Part shown: positions 1-10,633 of the stretch, piece by piece
Layout: the number at the start of each line of letters is the position of its first letter
Numbering within the stretch: position 1 is the stretch's first letter
Assembly (NCBI GenBank): GCA_029260215.1
Contig: JAJDDQ010000046.1
Location: 19,839 to 83,838 of the forward strand
Origin: Phycisphaerae bacterium
GTDB taxonomy: Bacteria > Planctomycetota > Phycisphaerae > UBA1845
Length of the DNA stretch: 64,000 nucleotides
Reading direction: 5' to 3'
Notes under the pieces: generated by a model
The model's database searches: none
Told to the model about the DNA's origin: nothing
What the model saw: only the letters and a program-made list of their open reading frames with translations
Program-made: the position numbers and the translations under genes

Positions 1-94
1 CCGTGGGCAAGTCGATTCCGAGGGACCATTCGACTTTCCCACCTCTGAAGAGGTGGGGCACCCGACCGTTGTTTTAGGCTTGACAAAGCACTAC
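1..94 (+). repeat. Palindromic repeat A, copy 1 (cut by window edge)
   Basis: This is the right two thirds of an about 140-bp element that recurs at 13789-13931, 15498-15637, 35853-35994 and 61703-61814. It contains the perfect hairpin core CCACCTCTGAAGAGGTGG, then GGGCACCC, and ends with GACAAAGCACTAC. The left half, with the CCGTGG hairpin, runs off the window. It lies just past the stop codon of the lipoprotein gene on the minus strand. Confidence 0.85.
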
Positions 95-115
95 CGCCGC
101 GAAATCGCCTCCCGC

Positions 116-688
116 CTAACCGTTAGGGTGAGACGCTTTCTCGGCAAACTCGCGAATGGAACGCAGAACCTGACGTTCCTGAACTCGATCACGCTCTCGA
201 TCCCGCCAGACCGTATTTTGCGCACGCGTGGTGCCCGCACCGCGATCAACTGGTGTGTCACGTGGAACATCCAGAACCCCGCGATCTCGCGAGAGCATCT
301 GAACCGTTTCGGTTGCGTTTTCCTGCTGAACAACCCTGCAATAAATCTCGACGCCCTGCTCCCGCCTGCGAACCTTCACTTCAGCCAGATGCCGGCCTCG
401 TTGCGGTGAGCCGATGGATTCCCCCGTGACAAGCGATGGCCTCGTCAGCGGAACCGAATTCCGCGATACGCCGCGTACGACACCGTTTTTTCGGTCGATG
501 TGCGTGACATTGAACCGCTCGCGCATAGCCTGCCGAGCCGCCCTGAACGCATCGTCGTACTGCGCGCCGACGATCTGCTCGCGCTGGTAAGACGCCCCGA
601 AGGTCGAGCGGTGGCCCGATCCCGGCGCAGTGCATGCCGATGTCAGAAGTGGGAACATCACCGCCACAACAATTAAATTCTTAAGCAT
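116..688 (-). CDS. Putative outer-membrane lipoprotein
   Basis: The 190-residue protein begins with a basic residue, a hydrophobic stretch and a lipobox LTSAC with the lipidated cysteine at residue 19, so it should be exported and lipid-anchored. The mature part is polar and rich in arginine and glutamate, with a C-terminal helix-prone tail (about residues 155-190) and no motif I recognise. It is transcribed away from the small membrane-protein gene at 767, from which it is separated by 78 bases. Palindromic repeat A lies directly downstream. The presence of the gene is well supported by the signal peptide; the function is unknown. Confidence 0.75.
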   Translation of the reverse strand: MLKNLIVVAVMFPLLTSACTAPGSGHRSTFGASYQREQIVGAQYDDAFRAARQAMRERFNVTHIDRKNGVVRGVSRNSVPLTRPSLVTGESIGSPQRGRHLAEVKVRRREQGVEIYCRVVQQENATETVQMLSRDRGVLDVPRDTPVDRGAGTTRAQNTVWRDRERDRVQERQVLRSIREFAEKASHPNG

Positions 689-766
689 CGATTGAACATC
701 CCAGGAACACCAAAGTGCGTCTGTCGTGCATTATCGCGCGGCTTGCCGTAGGATCAACCCGCGCAC

Positions 767-1051
767 ATGAAACAACGACGAAATCGATGGATCGCCGTTT
801 TGAACCTGATCGCACCGGGAACCGGGCTGATCGCGGTTGGCCGACCCTGGCTGGGCGTCGCCACGGCGATTCTGTTCGTCACGCCCGCCGAAATCGCCGT
901 CGGAGGAATCTGGATCGCACCCGCCACGGTCTCCACAACAATCATAGTCGGCTGTAGCGTTTTCGCCCTCACGGTTTGGATCACAGCCCAGTGGCTGGTG
1001 TTCACCGCCTCAAGACGCGCGGCTGGCGAGTCCGCCACGATTCAGCTTTGA
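767..1051 (+). CDS. Small integral membrane protein
   Basis: This 94-residue protein has two or three membrane segments (about residues 8-28, 30-50 and 56-80) and little else. The first loop carries APGTGLIAVGRPWLGV, a glycine-spaced pattern reminiscent of TM2-type and related small membrane proteins in which a turn separates two helices. The start ATG is preceded only by a weak purine-rich stretch (AGGATC, about 12 bases upstream). It is divergent from the lipoprotein gene at 116-688. No function can be assigned. Confidence 0.6.
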   Translation: MKQRRNRWIAVLNLIAPGTGLIAVGRPWLGVATAILFVTPAEIAVGGIWIAPATVSTTIIVGCSVFALTVWITAQWLVFTASRRAAGESATIQL

Positions 1052-1415
1052 AAGAGTGCCGACAGCACCGTGAGGCGGGTCTTGTGAAAAAAAGTGCTCG
1101 CCGGAAATCAATACATCGTCCGACAATACTACCCGTGAGACTGCCCTAACGCATGCGCCAATCGCGGTTTGGACGCGCTGGCGGCGCGCGCCGATACAAT
1201 CTTCATCCGGGATTCTGCCGCCGTACCGGCGTTCCTTGATGGGGCCGTGTGTGGGTGCTAACATTCGATGCGGCATGAGTAGTATTCTCGGACGTATCCC
1301 GCAATCGCGTTGAACGGGTGTCCGTGGGCGGATTTCCGATTCCGCTGGTGTGTCGACGCAGCCGTCCGAGCTTGAATGTTTCAGGAAATGGCGGCTGCCA
1401 GGAGATATTGGAAAG
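1052..1415. other. Intergenic region upstream of clpC
   Basis: No gene is supported here. A TACAAT hexamer at 1195-1200 could be a -10 element but has no good -35 at the usual spacing. I see no CIRCE-type inverted repeat or CtsR-like box. The clpC ribosome-binding site AGGAG is at 1400-1404. Confidence 0.4.
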
Positions 1416-3929
<2,514 letters not shown>

Positions 3930-3964
3930 GCGCTGCCAAGCTACAGATTCTCAAGAAACTCAAC

Positions 3965-3992
3965 AAAGCCCGCGCGATGCGCGGGCTTTTTT
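3965..3992 (+). terminator. Intrinsic terminator of clpC
   Basis: A perfect 11-bp GC-rich stem (arms 3965-3975 and 3979-3989) with a three-base loop is followed by a run of Ts ending at 3992. It begins 35 bases after the clpC stop codon. Confidence 0.9.
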
Positions 3993-4054
3993 CTTTCGGT
4001 GCGTCATGACCTGGCGCTGCTGACCGGCTGGCGAAAGCGATTCAGGAAGTGACT

Positions 4055-4260
4055 GTGTGGGTGAAAGTCCCGGCGGAGGCCTTGATGGCAGAAACTCCCA
4101 GCCGAACCATAAGGGTGTCCGTCGCGAGTCGGAATCTGATAGGATGAACGGGGCCAAGACGGGGGCGTGAATGAAGGCAAACTCCCGGCCCGAGATGCAC
4201 GTTTTCGTGTTCGTCATGCAAACGTCTCGGTCCACGATGGTCGCGGGTTGCAACTCCGTG
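4055..4260 (+). mobile_element. Orphan group II intron domain I remnant
   Basis: The sequence starts with GTGTG, the group II intron 5' splice-site consensus, followed by GGTGAAAGTCC. It then carries, in the right order, the domain I blocks AAGGGTGTCCGTCG (4111-4124), CGGAATCTGATAGGA (4130-4144) and GGCAAACTCCCGG (4176-4188). I recognise these from bacterial group II introns, where the usual text is close to GGGTGTCC, TGGAATCTGAAGGA and GGCAAAC. No reverse transcriptase reading frame, domain V hairpin or 3' end follows; a Nudix gene begins about 65 bases later. It appears to be a 5' fragment. The right boundary is uncertain. Confidence 0.6.
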
Positions 4261-4325
4261 TGAATTGAAGTTCGCGGCTCGTTGGGTTTGGGTTGAAATT
4301 TTTCTAAACTGTATTGGGGTATGAA

Positions 4326-4778
4326 TTGGGCACCGAGACGGGGATCGTTCGCGGCGCGGTGGGTATTATTGCGCGAGACGGCTGCTGGCTGGTGATTCAA
4401 CGCGCGCAGCACATCGTCGCTGGCGGCGCGTGGTGTTTTCCGGGCGGTACGCTCGAAGATGGAGAAACGTTCGCCGAGGCTGTCGTCCGCGAAATCTCGG
4501 AAGAGTTGAGCCTCGTCGTGACGCCGTCCGCCTGTGTCTGGCAGTGGTCGCGGGACGATGGGCGGTTGCATCTCGAATGGTGGACGACAACGTTGGCCGG
4601 CGACGCAGCACCCGTGCCTGATCCAAGCGAGGTCGCGGATTTTCAGTGGCTGCCGCCGTCAGAGATACGCGAACTACCCGGCCTGCTGCCGAACAATATC
4701 GAATTTCTCGATCACGCGGAGCGCATCAACTTTTGGCCTGATGGCGAAGGGTGCCCTCCTGATCTCCGCGCGAACTGA
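4326..4778 (+). CDS. Nudix hydrolase
   Basis: A 150-residue Nudix-fold hydrolase, expected to cleave a nucleoside diphosphate linked to another moiety using Mg2+. The Nudix box is clear: GTLEDGETFAEAVVREISEE, with the REx2EE core intact and serine in place of the usual glycine after EEL. It is preceded by the typical strand GAWCFPGG. There is no ATG in frame. The frame opens after a stop at 4305-4307, with TTG at 4314 or TTG at 4326; I prefer 4326 because GGGG at 4316-4319 gives a Shine-Dalgarno spacing of six. It is convergent with the peptidase gene at 4794. The substrate cannot be told from sequence. Confidence 0.85.
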   Translation: MGTETGIVRGAVGIIARDGCWLVIQRAQHIVAGGAWCFPGGTLEDGETFAEAVVREISEELSLVVTPSACVWQWSRDDGRLHLEWWTTTLAGDAAPVPDPSEVADFQWLPPSEIRELPGLLPNNIEFLDHAERINFWPDGEGCPPDLRAN

Positions 4779-4796
4779 CGTTGCAATTCAACGTCA
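4776..4796. terminator. Hairpin shared by two convergent stop codons
   Basis: TGACGTTG (4776-4783) pairs with CAACGTCA (4789-4796) over a five-base loop. The left arm contains the stop codon of the Nudix gene and the right arm the stop codon of the minus-strand peptidase gene. There is no T run, so any terminator activity is uncertain. Confidence 0.35.
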
Positions 4797-6806
4797 CTGA
4801 GCGGTGCCGAACGCGACCTGGAACAATACGAAATCGCGAAAGTCCACGTCTCCGTCCTTGTCAATGTCGCCAGCCACGCAGGGCGGCAGCGGCAGGGAAT
4901 CGGGTAAAGCCATGCAATCGAAGAGCAGGCTGTAGTCGTCGATGTCTACATCGGCATCGCCGTCGAGATCACCGGTCACACCGCTACACGGCAGCACAGT
5001 CAACCACGCAGTCTGGGAATCCACAGTGCCGCACTGACTGGTCAACGACAAATGGTATTCCCCAGCGTCTGTAGCCTGCGCCGCCTGAAAAGACAAGATA
5101 ATGCCGGTTTCGCCGGGCACGGGGTCGCCATTCCTGAACCACTGGGCTGTATACGCAGCACCGGTTTGCGGAAAAGCGAACAGGAAAACCGCTTCGCCGA
5201 CGCAATCGGTCACATCTTCCGGCTGCCCGGCAAACACCACCTCGGGCAGCCATTGCAGTGTGGCGGAATTGGAAACGCGCGGGCCGCATGCGTTGAAGAC
5301 GACAACGTCATACTCGCCGGCGTCCGACTGTGCCGCTGACGGCAGAGTCAATATGGATTCCGTCGCACCCGGCAGATCAACGCCTTCATGTCGCCACTGG
5401 TATTGAACATCTTCCCCGGTCGCGACAACCGTCACCGCTACGGTGTCGTCGTCACAGAAGCCCTGCGATGTCGGCTGCGAGATGATAATCGGGCGCGCAC
5501 AATCAACAGTCGCCGTCCAGTTTCGGCTGCCGGTCATGCTCGACTGACGGAAGGTCTCGTCGCGTACTTTGGCAGTACTGTCGACGACATCGACGCTCAC
5601 ACTGAAAGAGCCGACACCGAGATTCAACTGCGAGAGACTCAGAGTTGGCAGGTTAGCGCCGGGTACAATCTCGCCATCCACGCGCCACGTGTATACGAGC
5701 GTGTCGGGAACCGGGGTCACCGCGTCAAGAAAAAACTCTGTGTCCTGGTCGTAATCACCCTGGGCGGGCAGTGGCGGTGTCGCATCATCGATGATATCCA
5801 CAATCTGGTAGATCTTCATGATGATCTGCTCTTCGTTGACTTGTTCGAATGGTCGCCCAAGCGAGCGCATCAACGAATTGGACGTCGGCCTGAAAATTCC
5901 GAGTTCCGAATACCCGCCACCCTCGAACGTGTCGACGTTCGCGGCATCGAGCCAGAGGTGCCATTTGCGCTGCATCGCGCCAAGCTCAGCCGTAGTGAAA
6001 GTCGTAAGGTTTATCGAGCTGGGTTCGCCCCCCGGCCATTGCGTGGGACCGCCGTAGTCGTACTCATCGGCAAGGTTTCCGAATGAATGTCCGAATTCGT
6101 GGAGCGCAATGTCCAGCGCAGAGCTGTTCGCACCAGCCAATGTGCCTAAATTCTGCGATGGATAACCCGCGCCGCCGTAGCGCGTCGAGTTGGCCAACGC
6201 CAAGATCTGGTCTGTTTCAGGAGCACTGGCGGCGGCGGCGTACGCCTTGGATACGCTCAGACACAGCAGGCGTGCGACATTACCGCAGTTGTAGTACATG
6301 TCCAGTTCCGTGTCGCGGAAAATACCCAGGTCAGGCTCATCGACCCCGGACTCTGCCGAAATAACGTCGACGCGATGCACGTTGAAAAAATTTCGGTAAT
6401 TCCGGAGTGGTATTTCCCCGCCAGTGCCGAAGAATGCGTCGAACACATCGTCCGCATCGTTGCTGTAGACGCCCAATTCCGCGGCGGTGTAGCCGTCGCC
6501 CAACAACACGACGTCTACTCTGTTGGTGCTCGGCCCGGACGACCAAATGGACGTGCTCGCCCACGCGCCGCCTTCAGCCGCCTGGGCCTTGGGATCCACG
6601 ACCTGGGCCGGGTCGCGAGCATCCAATTCGATACGCCCGCCAAACAACAGTCCACGCTCATCCGGTCGGCAGGTGTGCAAATAATGCGCTTGCCCTGCTT
6701 GAGCGTCTCCGCCGTCGTCAGCCCGCCCGACACTCCCGGCAGTCGCGAGAAAAGTGATCAAACCAAGCACAAATCGCCGGACGGTCACACACGAATCAGA
6801 ATTCAT
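4794..6806 (-). CDS. Secreted M64-family peptidase with Ig-like and dockerin-like domains
   Basis: A 670-residue exported protein. A signal peptide occupies about residues 1-29 (twin arginine at 10-11 followed by a hydrophobic stretch to GRA). The catalytic domain (about 85-340) carries HEFGHSFGNLADEY near residue 235, the HExxHxxGxxxDEY zinc site of IgA-type M64 peptidases, and the family-typical VDVVLLGDGYT strand. A polycystic-kidney-like linker and two immunoglobulin-like domains with YQWRHEG and AQWFRNG cores follow (about 390-600). The end holds two calcium-binding dockerin-type loops, DLDGDADVDIDDY and DIDKDGDVDFRDF. The gene lies downstream of purQ on the same strand after 89 bases. 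It is probably a surface or secreted protease; the substrate is unknown. Confidence 0.88.
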   Translation of the reverse strand: MNSDSCVTVRRFVLGLITFLATAGSVGRADDGGDAQAGQAHYLHTCRPDERGLLFGGRIELDARDPAQVVDPKAQAAEGGAWASTSIWSSGPSTNRVDVVLLGDGYTAAELGVYSNDADDVFDAFFGTGGEIPLRNYRNFFNVHRVDVISAESGVDEPDLGIFRDTELDMYYNCGNVARLLCLSVSKAYAAAASAPETDQILALANSTRYGGAGYPSQNLGTLAGANSSALDIALHEFGHSFGNLADEYDYGGPTQWPGGEPSSINLTTFTTAELGAMQRKWHLWLDAANVDTFEGGGYSELGIFRPTSNSLMRSLGRPFEQVNEEQIIMKIYQIVDIIDDATPPLPAQGDYDQDTEFFLDAVTPVPDTLVYTWRVDGEIVPGANLPTLSLSQLNLGVGSFSVSVDVVDSTAKVRDETFRQSSMTGSRNWTATVDCARPIIISQPTSQGFCDDDTVAVTVVATGEDVQYQWRHEGVDLPGATESILTLPSAAQSDAGEYDVVVFNACGPRVSNSATLQWLPEVVFAGQPEDVTDCVGEAVFLFAFPQTGAAYTAQWFRNGDPVPGETGIILSFQAAQATDAGEYHLSLTSQCGTVDSQTAWLTVLPCSGVTGDLDGDADVDIDDYSLLFDCMALPDSLPLPPCVAGDIDKDGDVDFRDFVLFQVAFGTAQ

Positions 6807-6895
6807 ATCTCACTTCCGAACACCACAAGCACCGCGTCATACAAGAACGCCATAAGCCGAGTATACACATTCGCCGACGAATTCCCAAAGTTGCT

Positions 6896-7666
6896 CTAAC
6901 GCATAACGTTCACGGCGGTTTGAAACAGGCGCATGCCGTCGGGCTGACGGTCGCGCGTCAGGCGCGTCCAGAGCGGGTGATGAGTGAAATGGCTGTTGCG
7001 CTCCGGGTGGGGCATCAGGCCCAGCACTTGGCCTGTGTGATCGGTCAGCCCGGCGATTGAGTCGATGCTGCCGTTCGGGTTCACCGGGTAGTCCTGCGGC
7101 TGTCCTCGCTCATCGACATAGCGGTATGCGACGTATCCTCCGTCGGCCAACGTTCGCAATGATGCTTCATTGTGCGTGACGATGCGGCCCTCGGCGTGGG
7201 CGACCGGAGCGTGGAGCAGTGCGTCGCCGTCGATGAACTTGCATCGCGTGGTGCTCGGCTTGAGGTGGACCCAGCGGTCCTCGTATCGCCCGGAGTTGTT
7301 GAGGGTCAGCGTGACCTGACTTTCACCGACCACGGGCCCAGGCAGCAAACCCGTTTTGACCAGTACCTGAAACCCGTTGCAGATTCCGAGCACGAGCTTG
7401 CCGGCTGCCACGAAGTTCTGCAACGCGTCGGCCAACCTCAAACGCAGTTCGCAGGCCATGATCTTGCCGGCGGCGATATCGTCGCCGTAACAGAATCCGC
7501 CCGGAATCGTCAGAATGTGCGCGTCGAGCAGCCACTGAGGATGTTCGATCAGGGCGTGCACGTGAACTGCTCGCGCGACTGCACCGGCTTGCTTCCACAC
7601 GTGGGCTGTCTCGATCTCGCAATTCGTCCCCGGCCCGCGAATAAGCAATGCACGCACTTCCGCCAT
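6896..7666 (-). CDS. purQ: Phosphoribosylformylglycinamidine synthase, glutaminase subunit PurQ
   Basis: A 256-residue class I glutamine amidotransferase that supplies ammonia to PurL in the fourth step of purine synthesis. The protein starts with the family pattern ALLIRGPGTNCE, shows PGGFCYGDD at about 55-63, has the nucleophile Cys96 in GICNGFQ, and the catalytic histidine and glutamate in MPHPER near the C-terminus. The start lies four bases after the purL stop codon, so both are translated from one message. Slightly longer than the small Bacillus-type PurQ (about 227 residues). Confidence 0.95.
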   Translation of the reverse strand: MAEVRALLIRGPGTNCEIETAHVWKQAGAVARAVHVHALIEHPQWLLDAHILTIPGGFCYGDDIAAGKIMACELRLRLADALQNFVAAGKLVLGICNGFQVLVKTGLLPGPVVGESQVTLTLNNSGRYEDRWVHLKPSTTRCKFIDGDALLHAPVAHAEGRIVTHNEASLRTLADGGYVAYRYVDERGQPQDYPVNPNGSIDSIAGLTDHTGQVLGLMPHPERNSHFTHHPLWTRLTRDRQPDGMRLFQTAVNVMR

Positions 7667-7670
7667 CGCC

Positions 7671-10568
7671 CTAAACTCCCGCCACCGAAGACAAAGGTCG
7701 CCGCCAAGCGTCGGCCAACGCTTGAACAGGCACGTCGGCCAATCGCTCGCCCGCTCGTTCGATGGTCAATGTTGCCCCCGCATGTACCGATCCGATCACG
7801 ACAACGTCGTCCGCTTTGAGGAGCTTTTCATCCGCACATTCCAGCACGTAACAGCATCGCTGCGACGTGAATAGATCGTCCTCGGAATTGATGAATCTCG
7901 CCAAGTCGTCCAATTGAACGACGGCACCGCAATCGCCCGCGATGCACATTTCCGCGACGGCTACCAGCAATCCACCGTCGCTCACATCATGCGCGGACGC
8001 GACCAACCCCTCGCGAATCCAATCGGCTACACGACGGTGAACGGCTGCCGAATTCTCAAGACTTCGACGCGAGAATCCACCGACGCAATACAATCGGTTG
8101 CCGGGCTGCTTGAGGTCCATCGTGACACAGCGTGATACATCGGCAATCACGCTCACCGCGCTAATCAACAACGTGTCGGGAATCGACACGCACGCGGGCA
8201 TGCCCACGCGCCGGGCTTCCTCCTCGCTCTGCGAAAACTGGTTGTTCAGGGAATCTTTGCCCGAGATGAACGGCAGCCCGTACGCAACGGCTGCGTCGTA
8301 TGCGCCTCGACACGCGCGCACCAGGGCACCCAACGCACGCGGCGAATCCACACTTCCCCAGCAGAAGTTGTCGAGAATGGCTGTCCGGTTCGGATCGCCG
8401 CCGCTGCAAATCACATTTCGCAAGGCTTCGTCCACGGCGCTGACCGCCATCTCATAAGGATCATCATCCGCAAGCTCCGGACACAATCCGCAGCCAACGA
8501 CGATGCCTCGATCGCTGTCCAGTCGCGGACGCAGGACGGCTGCATCAGCCGGTCCTTGCCCCGGTCCGGCCAACGGTTTGACCACGCTGCCAGCTTGAAC
8601 CTCGTGATCGTACTGGCGAATCACCCACTCCTTCGATGCGACGTTGAGATGCCCCAATTCCGCGAGCAACCGCGCTCCCAGCGACTGCCCGCTCAACGAG
8701 CCTTCGGTCGGCTGGATTTGGTTTTTCTCAGGTGCATACCACTCAGCCGCACGCGAAGTGCGGGGCAGACCGTTGTGCAGAAACTGCATTTCGATCTCGC
8801 CGACCTGCACGCCGTCGTAACGCAAGCGGAGCAGGCCGTCGCCGGTGAAGCGCCCGATCACAGCGGCCTCCACGTCCTCAGCCTCAAACACCGACAGAAG
8901 CTTCGCGAGTTTTTCCTGCGGCACGGAGAGCACCATGCGTTCCTGAGCTTCGGATATCCATATTTCGTCGTAACGCAGGCCCGCGTATTTGAGCGGAACG
9001 TCAGCCAACTCGATGTCCGCCCCAAGCTCCTCGCCCATCTCCCCCACCGCGCTGCTCAGCCCGCCCGCACCGCAATCCGTGATGGATGAATAAAGGCATC
9101 CCGATTCGTGATCGCGGGCAGCCAACACGGCGTCGAGTACCTTCTTCTCTTCGATGGGGTTTCCGATCTGCACCGCGTGGGCGAACTCATCGACGTGCGT
9201 ATCGGTCAACTCGCTCGAAGAAAACGTCGCACCGTGAATTCCGTCTCGACCGGTTCGACCGCCAGCCACCACAACAGCATCGCCCGGCATCACACGTTTG
9301 ACGATTTTGTCTCGCGGGATCAAACCGAGGCAACCGCAGAATACGAGCGGGTTGGTCAGATACCGAGGCTCAAAGTGAATCGCACCGTTGACCGTGGGGA
9401 TGCCCATGCGGTTGCCGTAATCGCGCACACCGGCAACCACACCCGCCAGCACGCGGCGCGGATGCAACACGCCGGTCTGCAACCGGTCCTCGGGCCAATC
9501 CGGCGGGGCGAGGCAAAAGACATCGGTGGACGCGATCGGCTTGGCCCCCAGTCCACACCCGATGATGTCGCGAATGCATCCGCCCGTGCCGGTGGCAGCC
9601 CCACCGTAAGGCTCGATGGCCGACGGGTGGTTGTGCGTTTCGACCTTGAATGCAACGCCCCAATCGTCGTCAAACGCGATGACGCCCGCGTTGTCCTCGA
9701 ACACGGACAGGCACCAGTCCCGATCAAGCTCGCGCGTTGCACGGACGATGGTGTCGGCCAGCAAATTGTCGAAATGGGCCTCGACATCGCCCGCACGCCC
9801 GAAGTCTTGGCCTTTGTAGTCGATGGCGCTCTTCAGCGTTTTGTGAACACAGTGCTCGGACCATGTCTGGGCGAATGTTTCAAGCTCAATGTCGGTCGGC
9901 TCGCGACCCAACTTGCGATAATGCGCGCGAAGCGTCGCCATCTCTTCCAGCGAAAGAAACAGATGTCCTTCGCGCGAAAGCCTGCTCAGCGAAGAGTCGT
10001 CAAGCTCGCGCAACCGCACTTCACGCAGTTCGAATTCGGTGGCCGGCGCAGTGGGAAAGTCGGTCGGTCGCGGATCTTTGCGATCGAACCCGTCGATGTA
10101 GGCTGTCTCGATGCAATCGTTGGCCAACACATTTCGAGCGATGGATTCGAGTTCGACATGATCGCGTACGCCGACCAGCGCGTATCGCCACGCGGTACGC
10201 ACGTCGCACTCGGATTTCGGATCCCCCCCCCACTCTCGCACCATGCGTCGGGCTGTCCGCAGCGTTGTCTGCGCGACGGGGTCCATCACGCCGGGCTGAC
10301 AATGCACTTCAACGCTTGCAGCCTCTTGCAAACCGTCCGTCATGCCCTCGAATACGCGAAATGTCTCGATGACAGGGTCAACGAGCAATTCCGTCGCCAG
10401 CCGCGTCGCCATCGGTTTACCGAGATCGCCCTTTAGGAAAAACAGACGCGTCGTGCGCACGGAGGAAATGTGCGTCAACCCACGGCGATGAATATCCGCC
10501 AGCACCCCCGCCGCCCGGACATCGTTATCAGCCGACTTGGCTCGCAATGCGACACAAAACACGCTCAT
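7671..10568 (-). CDS. purL: Phosphoribosylformylglycinamidine synthase PurL with PurS-like N-terminus
   Basis: A 965-residue protein, far longer than the 740-residue small PurL. The synthetase core begins near residue 190 and has the ATP-site motif HNHPSAIEPYGGAATGTGG at about 313-331 and SGKDSLNNQF in the second half. The first 180 residues look like two PurS-like units; the second, around VEVHCQPGVMDPVAQTTL, matches the PurS strand-helix opening closely. The enzyme converts FGAR to FGAM in purine synthesis with ammonia from PurQ, whose gene follows four bases downstream. No separate purS is present, which fits the fusion. Metal and ATP motifs appear intact. Confidence 0.94.
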   Translation of the reverse strand: MSVFCVALRAKSADNDVRAAGVLADIHRRGLTHISSVRTTRLFFLKGDLGKPMATRLATELLVDPVIETFRVFEGMTDGLQEAASVEVHCQPGVMDPVAQTTLRTARRMVREWGGDPKSECDVRTAWRYALVGVRDHVELESIARNVLANDCIETAYIDGFDRKDPRPTDFPTAPATEFELREVRLRELDDSSLSRLSREGHLFLSLEEMATLRAHYRKLGREPTDIELETFAQTWSEHCVHKTLKSAIDYKGQDFGRAGDVEAHFDNLLADTIVRATRELDRDWCLSVFEDNAGVIAFDDDWGVAFKVETHNHPSAIEPYGGAATGTGGCIRDIIGCGLGAKPIASTDVFCLAPPDWPEDRLQTGVLHPRRVLAGVVAGVRDYGNRMGIPTVNGAIHFEPRYLTNPLVFCGCLGLIPRDKIVKRVMPGDAVVVAGGRTGRDGIHGATFSSSELTDTHVDEFAHAVQIGNPIEEKKVLDAVLAARDHESGCLYSSITDCGAGGLSSAVGEMGEELGADIELADVPLKYAGLRYDEIWISEAQERMVLSVPQEKLAKLLSVFEAEDVEAAVIGRFTGDGLLRLRYDGVQVGEIEMQFLHNGLPRTSRAAEWYAPEKNQIQPTEGSLSGQSLGARLLAELGHLNVASKEWVIRQYDHEVQAGSVVKPLAGPGQGPADAAVLRPRLDSDRGIVVGCGLCPELADDDPYEMAVSAVDEALRNVICSGGDPNRTAILDNFCWGSVDSPRALGALVRACRGAYDAAVAYGLPFISGKDSLNNQFSQSEEEARRVGMPACVSIPDTLLISAVSVIADVSRCVTMDLKQPGNRLYCVGGFSRRSLENSAAVHRRVADWIREGLVASAHDVSDGGLLVAVAEMCIAGDCGAVVQLDDLARFINSEDDLFTSQRCCYVLECADEKLLKADDVVVIGSVHAGATLTIERAGERLADVPVQALADAWRRPLSSVAGV

Positions 10569-10633
10569 CTCTCACGGCTCCGTCGGTGCAATGCGTCGCG
10601 ACGTCGATGCAGACGACGAACACGTGCGGCATG

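Noticed and set aside
53..409. Open frame beginning in repeat A at the left edge
   Set aside because: Runs through the repeat and antisense to the lipoprotein gene with signal peptide and lipobox.
9108..10436. Open frame of 442 codons on the plus strand
   Set aside because: Antisense to purL, whose motifs are conserved; no similarity or ribosome-binding site.
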